From Nocardiopsis sp. FR4 (GTDB taxonomy: Bacteria; Actinomycetota; Actinomycetes; Streptosporangiales; Streptosporangiaceae): 64,000 nucleotides of DNA. A program made the position numbers and the translations under genes. Of this stretch, positions 52,443 to 61,561 are shown one piece after another. The notes beneath the pieces are model-generated. The model was not told the DNA's origin, did not search any database, and was given only the letters and a program-made list of their open reading frames with translations. The first letter of the stretch is position 1. The number at the start of each line of letters is the position of its first letter. The stretch spans positions 1 to 64,000 of the forward strand of contig NZ_VWVV01000034.1 in assembly GCF_009830945.1 (NCBI RefSeq). Direction: 5' to 3'.

Positions 52443-53594
52443 GTGACCACCGGTAGTGAGCCCTCCGCGTCCCGTTCCCGTGTCCGTTCCCGGCCGGGGC
52501 TGTTGATCGGCCGTCCCTTCGGCATCCCCGTCTACGTGACCTCCTCGTGGTGGATCGTGGCGGTGCTGATCACGCTGGTGTACGGGGGGGTCGTCCAGGG
52601 GCGTCTGGGGCTGGGGGCCTCGGCCTACCTGCTGGCGTTCGTCTTCGCGGTGCTGTTGTACGCGTCGGTCCTGGTGCACGAGTTGGCGCACTCGGTGGTG
52701 GCGCGCGGGTACGGGCTGCCGGTGCGGCGCATCGTGCTGTACGTGCTGGGCGGAGTCTCGGAGATCGAGCGTGAGGCGCCCACGCCCGGGCGGGAGTTCT
52801 GGATCGCCTTCGCGGGGCCGTTGTTCTCGCTGCTGTTGGCGGTGGGCGGGTTCGGCCTGTACCTGTTCTCGGATCCGCGCAGTGTCGTCGGTGAGTTGTT
52901 GTTCCAGTTGTGGATCGCCAACCTGCTGGTGGGGGTGTTCAACCTGTTGCCGGGGCTGCCCCTGGACGGGGGGCGCCTGCTGCGGGCGGCGGTGTGGAAG
53001 GCGACGGGCCGCCCCTTCGCGGGCAGTGTGGCCGCGGCCTGGGGAGGCCGGGTGCTGGCGCTGGGGGTCGTGGCGATGCCGTTCCTGCTGGCCTGGTCGG
53101 CGGGTGGCCGGTTGAGCCCGTGGGCGGTCGTGTGGGGTCTGGTCCTGGGCGGTTTCATGTGGACGGGGGCGACGGAGGCGTTGCGCGCGGCCCGGGTGCG
53201 GGAGCGGATTCCGGCGTTGAGCGTCCGTGACCTGCTGCGGCGGGCGGTGACGGTGCTGGCCGACACCCCGCTGGCGGAGGCCGAGCGCCGGGCCCGGGAG
53301 GCGGGCGCGGCGGAGATCGTGGTGACCGATGCCGACGGTACGGCCACCTCCATCGTGCACCCGGAGGCGGCGGGGGCGATTCCGGAGCGGCGCCGGGCCT
53401 GGGTGCCGGTGTCGAGTGTGTCCCGGGCGGTGACCGAGCACTCCCGGGTGTCGGTGGGGTTGCGGGGTGAGGAGTTGTTGAACGCGCTCACGGGTCATCC
53501 GCTGCCGGAGTACCTGGTGGTGGGGGAGGACGGTGAGGTGTGCGGGGTGCTGCGGGCCGCGGACGTCAACGCGGCGATGTCGCGCGGGGTCTGA
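52443..53594 (+). CDS. Site-2 protease family metalloprotease
   Basis: A 383-residue membrane M50 peptidase. The zinc motif is HELAH (H79, E80, H83), with the second ligand Asp in 'NLLPGLPLDGGRLL'. About six membrane segments precede a soluble C-terminal region (~255-383) with paired CBS-like segments ('LSVRDLLRRAVTVLADTPLAEAERRAREAGA', 'LLNALTGHPLPEYLVVGEDGEVCGVL'). CBS domains bind adenine nucleotides, so proteolysis may respond to energy state. GTG 52443. The substrate is unknown. Confidence 0.9.
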   Translation: MTTGSEPSASRSRVRSRPGLLIGRPFGIPVYVTSSWWIVAVLITLVYGGVVQGRLGLGASAYLLAFVFAVLLYASVLVHELAHSVVARGYGLPVRRIVLYVLGGVSEIEREAPTPGREFWIAFAGPLFSLLLAVGGFGLYLFSDPRSVVGELLFQLWIANLLVGVFNLLPGLPLDGGRLLRAAVWKATGRPFAGSVAAAWGGRVLALGVVAMPFLLAWSAGGRLSPWAVVWGLVLGGFMWTGATEALRAARVRERIPALSVRDLLRRAVTVLADTPLAEAERRAREAGAAEIVVTDADGTATSIVHPEAAGAIPERRRAWVPVSSVSRAVTEHSRVSVGLRGEELLNALTGHPLPEYLVVGEDGEVCGVLRAADVNAAMSRGV

Positions 53595-53647
53595 GCGCGC
53601 GGTCGGTGGCGTCGCGGGGGTGCCCGGGGCGGTGCGCGGGCGTGGCC

Positions 53648-54121
53648 TCAGCGGCTGGTGCCCTCGGGCCAGAGCACGGTGACGGGGCGGGAGAGAGCGC
53701 GGGCGTAGGCGACGACGTCGGCGGTGCCGCCGGGGCCGCGTGCGGGTTTGCCGTCCCAGACGGCTACGAGGTGGTCGCAGTGTTCGACGAGCAGGCGTCC
53801 GGCCGCCATGTGCGCCCTGGAGGTGGACTCGGTGTGGGGTAACTCGCGGACGCGTGCGGCCCGGGCCAGGAGCCGGTCGTAGACGGGGTGGTGTTCGGGG
53901 GGCAGGGCCTCGCGGTAGCCCCGGGCGGGGATGATCGCCTCCAGGCGGGCGCCCGCGGCCAGAACCGCCTGGGCGAAGAGGGTGTCGGCGCCGTCGGCGA
54001 GGCAGGACACGCCGGTCATGTGGGGGCCGTGGGGGGCCAGGTGGGTGGTGATGAGGTGGGTGACGTCGTCGCTCACCTGCGGGGTCAGGGCCCGGTGGCC
54101 GGTGACTCCGATACGGATCAC
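53648..54121 (-). CDS. SLOG-like nucleotide-binding protein
   Basis: A 157-residue protein. GTG 54121 follows AAGGAGG by five bases. It opens 'IRIGVTGHRAL' and continues 'GVSCLADGADTLFAQAVLAAGARLEAIIPA', 'DRLLARAARVRELPH' and 'LVEHCDHLVAVWDGKPARGPGGTADVVAYARAL'. This GxTGHR plus GAD plus 'AVWDG' layout is like the SLOG/LOG Rossmann-like superfamily that binds nucleotides. It lies 29 bp after the XRE-TPR regulator gene, in the same operon. A signalling or defence role is possible but not shown. Confidence 0.7.
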   Translation of the reverse strand: MIRIGVTGHRALTPQVSDDVTHLITTHLAPHGPHMTGVSCLADGADTLFAQAVLAAGARLEAIIPARGYREALPPEHHPVYDRLLARAARVRELPHTESTSRAHMAAGRLLVEHCDHLVAVWDGKPARGPGGTADVVAYARALSRPVTVLWPEGTSR

Positions 54122-54150
54122 GAAACCTCCTTGGTGCTCGCTTCGCGGCT

Positions 54151-55476
54151 TTAGTACCCGGAAGCGGTCATACCGGTAACCAGTGACAGGAGTCGATCGT
54201 CGAGGTCGCTGACGCAGCGTGCCCGGGGTCCGGAGTAGCGGCGCCGGAAGGAGCGGACCCGGCCGATGACGCGTTCGGACTCGAAGCGGATTCCGGTGGT
54301 GAGGGCCTGCTGGGCGAGCCGGAAGGCCTCGTCCACGTCGCCGGCCTCGGCGTGGGCCGTGGCCAGTTCCACCTGGAGGACGGCGGCCTGTTTGGCGCTG
54401 CCGGTGCCGGGGGTGAAGGCCTCGGTGAAGGCGCGCCGGGCGTCGTGGGGCCGGCACAGCCGGACGTACACCAGGGCCCGGTACCCGGCGACCTTGGCCT
54501 CGTTGAAGGCGAACACCCAGGGCCAGGGCGGGTCGGTGTTGACCGAGCGGGCCACCTCATGGTCGGCCTGCCCCAGGGCGCGGGCGGCGGCGTGGCTGTC
54601 CCCGGCCGCGGCGTGGGCGAGTGCCCCGACGCAGGAGATCCAGGCGCGGGCGGTGGGGTGGGCCTGGGGGCCGAGGATGTGTTCGGCCTCACGGACCAGG
54701 TCCAGGCCCAGGTGGGGGTCCTCGGCGGTGTCGGCCTCGAAGGCGGCCAGTGAGCCGAGCATGTAGGCGTCGAGCAGACGCATGTCGGCCTGGCGGGCGC
54801 GGGTGACGGCCGTGCGGTAGTGGGCGCGGGCCGAGCCCATGTCGCCCCGGTCGGCGTGGAGCCAGGCGGCGAAGCCGGAGGCTTCGCTGGCGGCGGCGCT
54901 GAGTTCCGGATGAAACGGTGTCCCGTGCGCCTGCGTAAGCATCTGCTCGGTCAGATGCACGTGCGCGGACGCGCTGGGCAGCAGGTGGCGGGCAGGGGAG
55001 GTGGCTTCCATGCGGCGCTGGCCCCCGGTGATGGCGCGCAGGGCGGGTGCGGTGGTCTCGTTGACGGTGTGGTGGTCGCCGGTGGGCGGAGCGGGTTCGG
55101 CGGGGACGGCGGCGGTGGTGAGCAGGGCGCTCGCGGCGACCACACGTCCGAAGTCACGGCGTTTCGTGGTGTTCACCCCCTTCTCTACGGGACCGGACTG
55201 GTTGGGGTCGCCTCCGAAGCGCAGCAGGTGCAACGGGATGCCCAGGCGCCGCGCGAGGTCGTGCACCTGGCTGATGGTCAGGGACTGTTGGCCGTTGACC
55301 ACGCGCGAGACCCAGCTCTGGGAGTAGTCGATCGCGCGGGCGAGGTCGCCCTGGGACCACCCGCGGGCCGTGCGCACGCCTTCGAGGACCGCGGCCATGT
55401 CACAGGTGGCCAGGGCCCTGGCCATGCGGGGCCGTGTCCACAGGTCCGGTGGAAGAACGCCGTCTGGTTGGGGCAT
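54151..55476 (-). CDS. XRE-family regulator with TPR-like ligand domain
   Basis: A 441-residue protein. A helix-turn-helix at ~28-90 ('VRTARGWSQGDLARAIDYSQSWVSRVVNGQQSLTISQVHDLARRLGI' region) is followed by a Pro/Thr linker and about seven helical TPR-like repeats ('SEASGFAAWLHADRGDMGSARAHYRTAV', 'ALAHAAAGDSHAAARALGQADHEV'). This is the peptide/ligand-sensing layout also seen at 62133. ATG 55476. It should act on its own promoter, which faces the small gene at 55628. Confidence 0.88.
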   Translation of the reverse strand: MPQPDGVLPPDLWTRPRMARALATCDMAAVLEGVRTARGWSQGDLARAIDYSQSWVSRVVNGQQSLTISQVHDLARRLGIPLHLLRFGGDPNQSGPVEKGVNTTKRRDFGRVVAASALLTTAAVPAEPAPPTGDHHTVNETTAPALRAITGGQRRMEATSPARHLLPSASAHVHLTEQMLTQAHGTPFHPELSAAASEASGFAAWLHADRGDMGSARAHYRTAVTRARQADMRLLDAYMLGSLAAFEADTAEDPHLGLDLVREAEHILGPQAHPTARAWISCVGALAHAAAGDSHAAARALGQADHEVARSVNTDPPWPWVFAFNEAKVAGYRALVYVRLCRPHDARRAFTEAFTPGTGSAKQAAVLQVELATAHAEAGDVDEAFRLAQQALTTGIRFESERVIGRVRSFRRRYSGPRARCVSDLDDRLLSLVTGMTASGY

Positions 55477-55627
55477 GAGCTTAGATTAGGGATTCCGGAC
55501 GTCCTTGGTGGCTATGTGGGAAAAAGAAGGCCCCATGCGTGATCCGCATAGGTCCATCCGCTCACGCCCCCGATAGGGCACAGTGCAAGGGTCGTTGGTC
55601 CCGGTAGTGCCTGGGAGGGGAAGCCCC
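55477..55627. promoter_or_regulatory. Divergent promoter region of the XRE-TPR regulator
   Basis: About 150 bp between divergent starts. It is less GC-rich than the genes (for example GCTTAGATTAGGGATTCC near 55480-55497). No clear palindrome is seen, so the regulator site is not pinpointed. Confidence 0.4.
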
Positions 55628-55990
55628 GTGACCGTTGAGACCTCGCCTGCGGGAAATCCGAGCCTCAGATGTGAGGACGGACCGGCGGAAGCGGTGAACC
55701 GGGCGGAGTCGACCGGACTGGCGTTGCGCGGGCTGGCCGCCGAGTTGCGTTCGCGGGGGGTGGAGGTGCGTGAGGACGGGGCCTGCGGCGCCGTCGACGC
55801 CGGTCCCCGGTCCCGGCCCCAGCGCGCCCTGCTGCGCCCCCACCGGGGCGGTCTGTGGTGGTGGATGCGCTGGCCGCTCCAGGAGGGGGTGCCCGCGGCG
55901 ATGGCCGGGATCCCGATCTCGCCCGTCACGCGTACCACCGAGGCCGCGCGGCGGATCGCGGGGGCGCTGTCCCTGTCCGCCGAGCTCTGA
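55628..55990 (+). CDS. Small Trp-rich hypothetical protein
   Basis: A 120-residue product from GTG 55628, after GGGAGGGGA. It has an amphipathic helix ('STGLALRGLAAELRSRGVEV'), a Trp cluster 'RGGLWWWMRWPLQEG' and 'TRTTEAARRIAGAL'. Not recognised as a named family. Its divergent placement opposite an XRE-TPR regulator is like small partner proteins next to such regulators in actinomycetes. Confidence 0.6.
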   Translation: MTVETSPAGNPSLRCEDGPAEAVNRAESTGLALRGLAAELRSRGVEVREDGACGAVDAGPRSRPQRALLRPHRGGLWWWMRWPLQEGVPAAMAGIPISPVTRTTEAARRIAGALSLSAEL

Positions 55991-56071
55991 GCGCGCGGGG
56001 CGTCGCGTCCGGGCCGGGGCCGTCCCCGGCGGACCCGTGGCCGTTGTGGTCGTCCTGTTCGCCGACCGGGG

Positions 56072-56902
56072 TCAGGGCCCCGGCACCGCCTCGCGGAACG
56101 CTCCGGGGGTGATCCCGTAGTAGCGGCAGAACCAGCGGGTCAGGTGGCTCTGGTCGGCGAACCCCACCCGGGCGGAGACCTCCGCCAGCCCGACCCCGGC
56201 CGCGATGAGGTCCCGGGCCCGGCGCAGCCGCAGCTGGCGCTGGTAGTCGCTGGGTGCCATGCCCCACACCGCGCGGAAGGCCCGGTAGACGGCGAACCGG
56301 CTCCGGCCCGCCGCCGCGGCCAGCTCCGAGGCGCCCACGTCCTCGGCGAGGCGCTCGCGCAGCACGGCGGCCGCCCGCGCCGCCACCGCCGCGGCGTCGG
56401 GGTCGGAGACCGCCGCCACCGCCGCGGGCCGGGTCGCCCCGCGGCGGGCCATGGACAGCACCGTGCCGCGCAGGGCCTCGTCCAGCGCCAGCCGGGAGCC
56501 GCCGCGGGTCAGCTCCCCGTGCAGCCGGCCCAGCGCCGCGGCCAGCGCGGGGTCGTGGACGAGGGGTTCGGCGAACAGCGGCAGGCCCGCGGGTCCCTCG
56601 GCGGCGTCGGTGAGGACCTCGCGCACCAGGTCCGGCCCGATGTGCACGATCCGGTAGGTGAACCCGGCCTCGGCGCCGGAGTGTCCGTCGTGGGGGTCGT
56701 CGGGGTTGAAGGCCAGCACGGTTCCGGCCACGCTGGCGTGCGTACCGCCCCGGCAGTGGAAGGCCTGCACCCCCGACTCGGTCACCCCGAAGGAGTAGGA
56801 GTCGTGGCTGTGCCGGTGGTAGGCGTGGCCGCGGAAGTGGGCGTGCATCGCCTCCAGCGGCCGTTCCGGCGATCTCCAGTACCTGGCCCAGTCCTCGCTC
56901 AC
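56072..56902 (-). CDS. AraC family transcriptional regulator
   Basis: A 276-residue regulator. The N-terminal cupin ('HAYHRHSHDSYSFGVTESGVQAFHCRGG', 'AGTVLAFNPDDPHDGHSG') should bind a ligand, and the C-terminal double helix-turn-helix ('VGASELAAAAGRSRFAVYRAFRAVWGMAPSDYQRQLRLR' and 'LAEVSARVGFADQSHLTRWFCRYYGITPGAFR' regions) is complete. GTG 56902 lacks a ribosome binding site, but a CACAAT-like -10 lies six bases upstream on the minus strand, so it may be leaderless. It is divergent from the DUF2000 gene. Confidence 0.88.
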   Translation of the reverse strand: MSEDWARYWRSPERPLEAMHAHFRGHAYHRHSHDSYSFGVTESGVQAFHCRGGTHASVAGTVLAFNPDDPHDGHSGAEAGFTYRIVHIGPDLVREVLTDAAEGPAGLPLFAEPLVHDPALAAALGRLHGELTRGGSRLALDEALRGTVLSMARRGATRPAAVAAVSDPDAAAVAARAAAVLRERLAEDVGASELAAAAGRSRFAVYRAFRAVWGMAPSDYQRQLRLRRARDLIAAGVGLAEVSARVGFADQSHLTRWFCRYYGITPGAFREAVPGP

Positions 56903-56983
56903 GGAACCATTGTGGCCCGGCCCGCCCGGGTCCGCGCACCAGCGTTCAAGACCGCCGGGCCCGGGACCGGCCATCCTCGGGAC

Positions 56984-57394
56984 ATGCGTTTCGACACCAA
57001 GATCGCCGTGGCGGTGCACGAGGACCTGGCCGTCTGGCAGAAGCTGAACGTGACCGCCTTCCTCAGCAGCGGCGTGGCCTCCGCCCACCCGGGGGCGGTG
57101 GGCAAGCCCTACGAGGACGCCTCCTCCCACGCCTACCTGCCGATGTTCCGCGAGCCCGTGATGGTCTACGCGGCGGACTCGCGGTCCCTGGCCCGCACGC
57201 TGGCCCGCGCCCGCTCGCGGGACCTGTCCACCGCGTTGTACACCCGGGAGCTGTTCGCCACCGACAACGACGACGACAACCGGGCCGCGGTGCTGGCCGT
57301 GGCCGCAGAGGACCTGGACCTGGTGGGCCTGGCCGTCTACGGTCCGCGGGGGGACGTCGACAAGGTGTTCAAGGGGTTGCGCCTGCACCCGTGA
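56984..57394 (+). CDS. DUF2000 family protein
   Basis: A 136-residue protein, ATG 56984. It has 'FDTKIAVAVHEDLAVWQKLNVTAFLSSG', 'HAYLPMFREPVMVYAADS' and 'LVGLAVYGPRGDVDKVFKGL', matching DUF2000, found next to AraC regulators in many bacteria. The function is unknown. A CATCCT -10-like element six bases before the ATG suggests leaderless transcription. Confidence 0.8.
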   Translation: MRFDTKIAVAVHEDLAVWQKLNVTAFLSSGVASAHPGAVGKPYEDASSHAYLPMFREPVMVYAADSRSLARTLARARSRDLSTALYTRELFATDNDDDNRAAVLAVAAEDLDLVGLAVYGPRGDVDKVFKGLRLHP

Positions 57395-57398
57395 GGGG

Positions 57399-57427
57399 CC
57401 CGGCCCCCGGCGGGTCCGGGGGCCGGG
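57399..57427. terminator. Bidirectional terminator between DUF2000 and ppgK
   Basis: CCCGGCCCCCGG and CCGGGGGCCGGG pair perfectly over 12 bp around a CGGGT loop, exactly between two convergent stops. Confidence 0.8.
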
Positions 57428-57430
57428 GCG

Positions 57431-58195
57431 TCAGACGGTCTCGGTCGCGGCGGCGGCCAGGGCGGCGCCGACGATGCCCGCCGTGTTGCGCAGCTCGGCG
57501 GCCACGACGGGGGTGCGGATGTCCAGCAGGGGGAGGAACCTGTCGGCCTTGCGGCTGACCCCGCCGCCGACCACGATCAGGTCCGGCCACAGCAGGTCCT
57601 CCACGACGCGGTAGTAGCGCTGCAGCCGCTGGGTCGCCCACTCGTGGTAGGACAGCCCCTCGGCGTCCTTGACGGCGGAGGAGGCGCGGGTCTCGGCGTC
57701 GTGGCCGTCGATCTCCAAGTGCCCGAACTCGGTGTTGGGCACCAGGCGCCCGTTCACGACCAGGGCGCTGCCGATCCCGGTGCCCAGGGTGGTCAGCAGG
57801 ACCACCCCCGTCACCCCCGCGGCGGCGCCGTAGCGGGTCTCGGCCACGGCCGCGGCGTCGGCGTCGTTGAGGACGCGCACCGGCTGGCCGGTGGCCCGGG
57901 TGAACAGCTCCCGGGCGTCCGTGCCGATCCAGGCCTTGTCCAGGTTGGCCGCGGTGCGCACCACCCCCTGCTGGACCACGCCGGGGAAGGTGACGCCCAC
58001 GGGAGCTCCGGCGGCCTCGGGGAAGTGCGCGGCGATCTCGCCCACGATCCGGGCCACCGCGGCGGGGGTGGAGTGCTCGGGGGTGAGGACCTTCTTTCGT
58101 TCCTTGAGGAACTCACCGGTGCTCAGGTCCACCGGCGCGCCCTTGATCCCGCTGCCGCCGATGTCGATTCCCAGCCCCGTGGTCAGCTGTGACAT
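57431..58195 (-). CDS. ppgK: Polyphosphate glucokinase
   Basis: A 254-residue ROK-fold sugar kinase. It has 'LGIDIGGSGIKGAPVD', the polyphosphate-type loop 'TTLGTGIGSALVVNG', 'VLNDADAAAVAE' (catalytic Asp) and 'GVTFPGVVQQGVV'. The lack of the ROK zinc-finger Cys and the size fit PpgK, which phosphorylates glucose with polyphosphate (and ATP) in actinobacteria. ATG 58195, GGGAGA upstream. Confidence 0.92.
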   Translation of the reverse strand: MSQLTTGLGIDIGGSGIKGAPVDLSTGEFLKERKKVLTPEHSTPAAVARIVGEIAAHFPEAAGAPVGVTFPGVVQQGVVRTAANLDKAWIGTDARELFTRATGQPVRVLNDADAAAVAETRYGAAAGVTGVVLLTTLGTGIGSALVVNGRLVPNTEFGHLEIDGHDAETRASSAVKDAEGLSYHEWATQRLQRYYRVVEDLLWPDLIVVGGGVSRKADRFLPLLDIRTPVVAAELRNTAGIVGAALAAAATETV

Positions 58196-58463
58196 GCGTC
58201 GTTGTCTCCCGTGGTCCTCGTACGGTGGAGCCGTACATGGGTGTCGTCGCGGTCCGCGGGCCGGTCCGGCCCCGGTGGCGGGGCGGGGCGTCCCGCTTCC
58301 GTCGGCACCCACGCTATCGGGACCGCCCGCCCGCCTCCGGGGGTTCGGGGACCGCTTTCGGCGGCTCCTCGGGGCCGGCGCCCGTTCGCCGCGGCCCCGA
58401 GGGGCCGATACCCTGGGCGATCGCCCTGCCAACCAATAGCGACGTGGGAAGACGAGAGCGACG

Positions 58464-59423
58464 TTGACCGGTATCCATGGCCGCCGCGGCCCCTTCACCG
58501 ACGGCGACACCGTGCAGTTGACCGACCCCAAGGGTCGGATGCACACGATCACCCTGCGCGAAGGCGGCGCCTTCCACTCGCACAAGGGCAAGGTCGACCA
58601 CGACGACCTCATCGGCCGGCCCGAGGGCAGTGTGGTCCGTTCCAACAGCGGCACGGCCTACGTGGCCCTGCGGCCCCTGCTGATCGACTACACCCTGTCG
58701 ATGAAGCGCGGGGCGACCATCGTCTACCCCAAGGACGCCGCCCAGGTCCTGGTGGAGGCGGACATCTTCCCGGGCGCGCGCGTGGTGGAGGCCGGGGCGG
58801 GGTCGGGCGCCATGTCCAACTGGCTGCTGCGCGCGGTCGGCGAGCAGGGCATGGTGCACTCCTACGAGCGCCGCGCCGACTTCGCCGAGATCGCCCGCAA
58901 GAACGTGGAGCGCTTCCACGGGGGCCCGCACCCGGCGTGGAGGCTGACCGTGGGCGACCTGGTGGAGGAGCTGGACGAGACGGACGTGGACCGTGTCTTC
59001 CTGGACATGCTCGCCCCCTGGGAGTGCCTGGACGCGGTGGCGCGGGCGCTGATCCCGGGCGGCCTGGTCTGCTGTTACGTGGCCACCACGACCCAGCTCT
59101 CGCGTGTGGTGGAGGAGCTGCGTGAGGACCCGCGCTTCTACGAGCCGCGCTCGTGGGAGACCATGCTGCGCACCTGGCACGTGGAGGGCCTGGCCGTGCG
59201 CCCGGACCACCGGATGATCGGGCACACCGGTTTCCTGGTGGTGGCGCGCCGTCTGGCCGACGGGGCCGAGGCCCCCGAGCGCCGCCGCCGTCCGGCCAAG
59301 GGCGCCTACGGCAAGGACTTCGAGGCGGCGCGGGACAGGGAGCGGGGCGCGGCCCCCGCCGAGCCCGCGGCGGCCGAGGGGGCGGCCTCCCCCTCGCCGG
59401 AGGTGCCCGCCGACACCCCCTGA
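58464..59423 (+). CDS. trmI: tRNA (adenine-58-N1)-methyltransferase TrmI
   Basis: A 319-residue SAM enzyme that makes m1A58 in tRNA. TTG 58464 is the only reasonable start. The N-terminal beta domain ('GDTVQLTDPKGRMHTITL') is followed by the class I methyltransferase core: 'VVEAGAGSGAMSNWLLRAVG', 'HSYERRADFAEIARKNVERF' and 'VDRVFLDMLAPWECLDAV'. A ~45-residue Ala/Glu/Arg tail is disordered. TrmI beside Mpa is the conserved actinobacterial arrangement. Confidence 0.93.
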   Translation: MTGIHGRRGPFTDGDTVQLTDPKGRMHTITLREGGAFHSHKGKVDHDDLIGRPEGSVVRSNSGTAYVALRPLLIDYTLSMKRGATIVYPKDAAQVLVEADIFPGARVVEAGAGSGAMSNWLLRAVGEQGMVHSYERRADFAEIARKNVERFHGGPHPAWRLTVGDLVEELDETDVDRVFLDMLAPWECLDAVARALIPGGLVCCYVATTTQLSRVVEELREDPRFYEPRSWETMLRTWHVEGLAVRPDHRMIGHTGFLVVARRLADGAEAPERRRRPAKGAYGKDFEAARDRERGAAPAEPAAAEGAASPSPEVPADTP

Positions 59424-59745
59424 CGCCGGGGCGCTCCCGGCGCCGTGCGCGTCGGCCGCCGCGTGCACCCTCCGTGCAGGCCCGTCCGGGGTTCCGGGCG
59501 GGCCCGTCGTGCGTCCGGAGGGCGCGCTGACGTGCGTGGAGGTCGTACACAGACGCGGAACTCCCTTGCCCGAGGGGGGACCCGGAGGTTACTTTCTCAT
59601 TACGTCGGGTCATCCGGTAGCACTCTGACCTGTGAAGACGCAAGACCCGCGAATGAGGCCTACGACACTCGCCGCTCCTCGGAGGTTAGGAATCGGGCGA
59701 GGGTAGGTAGGCTCCGATGTAGTTCCTCATAGGGAGGTGGCGGAC
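59424..59745. other. Intergenic region before the Mpa/ARC gene
   Basis: About 320 bp with no supported gene. It becomes less GC-rich from 59585 (ACTTTCTCATTACG). A TAGGTAGGCT element near 59704-59713 is a candidate -10 for the ATPase gene, giving a short leader. Confidence 0.4.
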
Positions 59746-61506
59746 GTGGCCGAGCGCGACGACGAGCGTCAAAGCGACCGGGACCGTGAAGTCGCAGAAC
59801 TCAGGGCCCAGGTCTCCTACATGGAAAAGGAACTCGGCGTGGTACGGCGTAAGCTCGCCGACTCGCCCCGGCATGTACGCCTACTGGAAGAGCGGCTGCG
59901 GGAGGCACAGGCCAATCTCGCCGCCGCCAACGGTCAGAACGAACGACTTGTCTCCACTTTGAAGGAAGCGCGCGAGCAGATCGTCGCGCTCAAGGAAGAG
60001 GTCGACCGGCTGGCCCAGCCGCCGTCCGGCTTCGGGATCTACCTCGGTTCACGCGAGGACGAGACCGTCGAGATCTTCACCAACGGCCGCAAGATGCGGG
60101 TCAACGTGAGCCCCTCGGTGGACCTGGACAACCTGCGCCCCGGCCAGGAGGTCATGCTCAACGAGGCGTTCAACGTCGTGGAGGTGGAGTCCTTCGAGAC
60201 GGTGGGCGAGGTCGTCATGCTCAAGGAGATCCTTGAGGACGGCGAGCGGGCCCTGGTGATCTCGCACCACGACGAGGAGCGGATCGTGCGGCTGGCCGAG
60301 CCGCTGCGCGACGAGCCGATCCGGCCGGGGGACTCCCTGCTGCTGGAGCCGCGGTCGGGGTACGTCTACGAGCGCATCCCCAAGTCGGAGGTCGAGGAGC
60401 TCATCCTCGAGGAGGTCCCCGACATCGCCTACACCGACATCGGCGGGCTGTCCGGGCAGATCGAGATGATCCGCGACGCGGTCGAGCTGCCCTACCTGTA
60501 CAAGGACCTGTTCTACGAGCACCAGCTGCGCCCGCCCAAGGGCGTGCTGCTCTACGGCCCTCCCGGGTGCGGTAAGACGCTCATCGCCAAGGCGGTCGCC
60601 AACTCGCTGGCCAAGCAGGTCGCCGAGCGCACCGGCCGTGACGTCGGCAAGAGCTTCTTCCTCAACATCAAGGGCCCGGAGCTGCTCAACAAGTACGTGG
60701 GTGAGACCGAGCGCCACATCCGGCTGGTCTTCCAGCGTGCCCGGGAGAAGGCCTCCGAGGGCACCCCGGTCATCGTCTTCTTCGACGAGATGGACTCGAT
60801 CTTCCGGACCCGCGGTTCGGGTGTGTCCTCCGACGTGGAGAACACGATCGTGCCCCAGCTGCTCAGCGAGATCGACGGTGTGGAGGGCCTGGAGAACGTC
60901 ATCGTCATCGGCGCCTCCAACCGCGAGGACATGATCGACCCGGCGATCCTGCGGCCCGGCCGCCTGGACGTCAAGATCAAGATCGAGCGGCCCGACGCCG
61001 AGGCGGCCCGCGACATCTTCGGCAAGTACATCACCACCGACCTGCCGCTGAACGAGGAGGACCTGGCCGAGCACGGCGGTTCGGCCCAGGCCACGGTGGA
61101 CGCCATGATCCAGCGGGTCGTGGAGCGGATGTACACCGAGGGCGAGGAGAACCGCTTCCTGGAGGTCACCTACGCCAACGGGGACAAGGAGGTCCTGTAC
61201 TTCAAGGACTTCAACTCCGGCGCGATGATCGAGAACATCGTCTCGCGGGCCAAGAAGATGGCCATCAAGGACTTCATCGACCACAAGTCCAAGGGCATCC
61301 GGGTCTCGCACCTGCTGCAGGCCTGCGTCGACGAGTTCAGCGAGAACGAGGACCTGCCCAACACCACCAACCCCGACGACTGGGCGCGCATCTCCGGTAA
61401 GAAGGGCGAGCGCATCGTCTACATCCGGACCCTGGTCACCGGCAAGAAGGGCGCGGACTCCGGGCGGAGCATCGACACGGTGCCCAACACCGGCCAGTAC
61501 CTGTAG
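59746..61506 (+). CDS. arc: Proteasome-associated AAA ATPase Mpa/ARC
   Basis: A 586-residue hexameric unfoldase that recognises Pup-tagged proteins and feeds the 20S proteasome. GTG 59746 has better spacing from AGGGAGG than GTG 59737. N-terminal coiled coil (~15-95) for Pup binding, two OB-type domains (~95-240), then the AAA domain with Walker A GPPGCGKT (271-278), 'VFFDEMDSIF' and arginine-finger 'ILRPGRLDVKI'. It ends in Gly-Gln-Tyr-Leu, the C-terminal motif that docks into the proteasome. dop, pup, prcB/prcA do not follow; a terminator and unrelated genes do. Confidence 0.96.
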   Translation: MAERDDERQSDRDREVAELRAQVSYMEKELGVVRRKLADSPRHVRLLEERLREAQANLAAANGQNERLVSTLKEAREQIVALKEEVDRLAQPPSGFGIYLGSREDETVEIFTNGRKMRVNVSPSVDLDNLRPGQEVMLNEAFNVVEVESFETVGEVVMLKEILEDGERALVISHHDEERIVRLAEPLRDEPIRPGDSLLLEPRSGYVYERIPKSEVEELILEEVPDIAYTDIGGLSGQIEMIRDAVELPYLYKDLFYEHQLRPPKGVLLYGPPGCGKTLIAKAVANSLAKQVAERTGRDVGKSFFLNIKGPELLNKYVGETERHIRLVFQRAREKASEGTPVIVFFDEMDSIFRTRGSGVSSDVENTIVPQLLSEIDGVEGLENVIVIGASNREDMIDPAILRPGRLDVKIKIERPDAEAARDIFGKYITTDLPLNEEDLAEHGGSAQATVDAMIQRVVERMYTEGEENRFLEVTYANGDKEVLYFKDFNSGAMIENIVSRAKKMAIKDFIDHKSKGIRVSHLLQACVDEFSENEDLPNTTNPDDWARISGKKGERIVYIRTLVTGKKGADSGRSIDTVPNTGQYL

Positions 61507-61528
61507 AAACGCACACTGAGAGCGCTTT

Positions 61529-61561
61529 GAGGGGCCGACCGGACTCTCCGGTCGGCCCCTC
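61529..61561 (+). terminator. Terminator after the Mpa/ARC gene
   Basis: The 15-base arm starting GAGGGGCCGACC pairs perfectly with the arm ending GGTCGGCCCCTC around a CTC loop, 22 bp after the stop. Confidence 0.85.
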
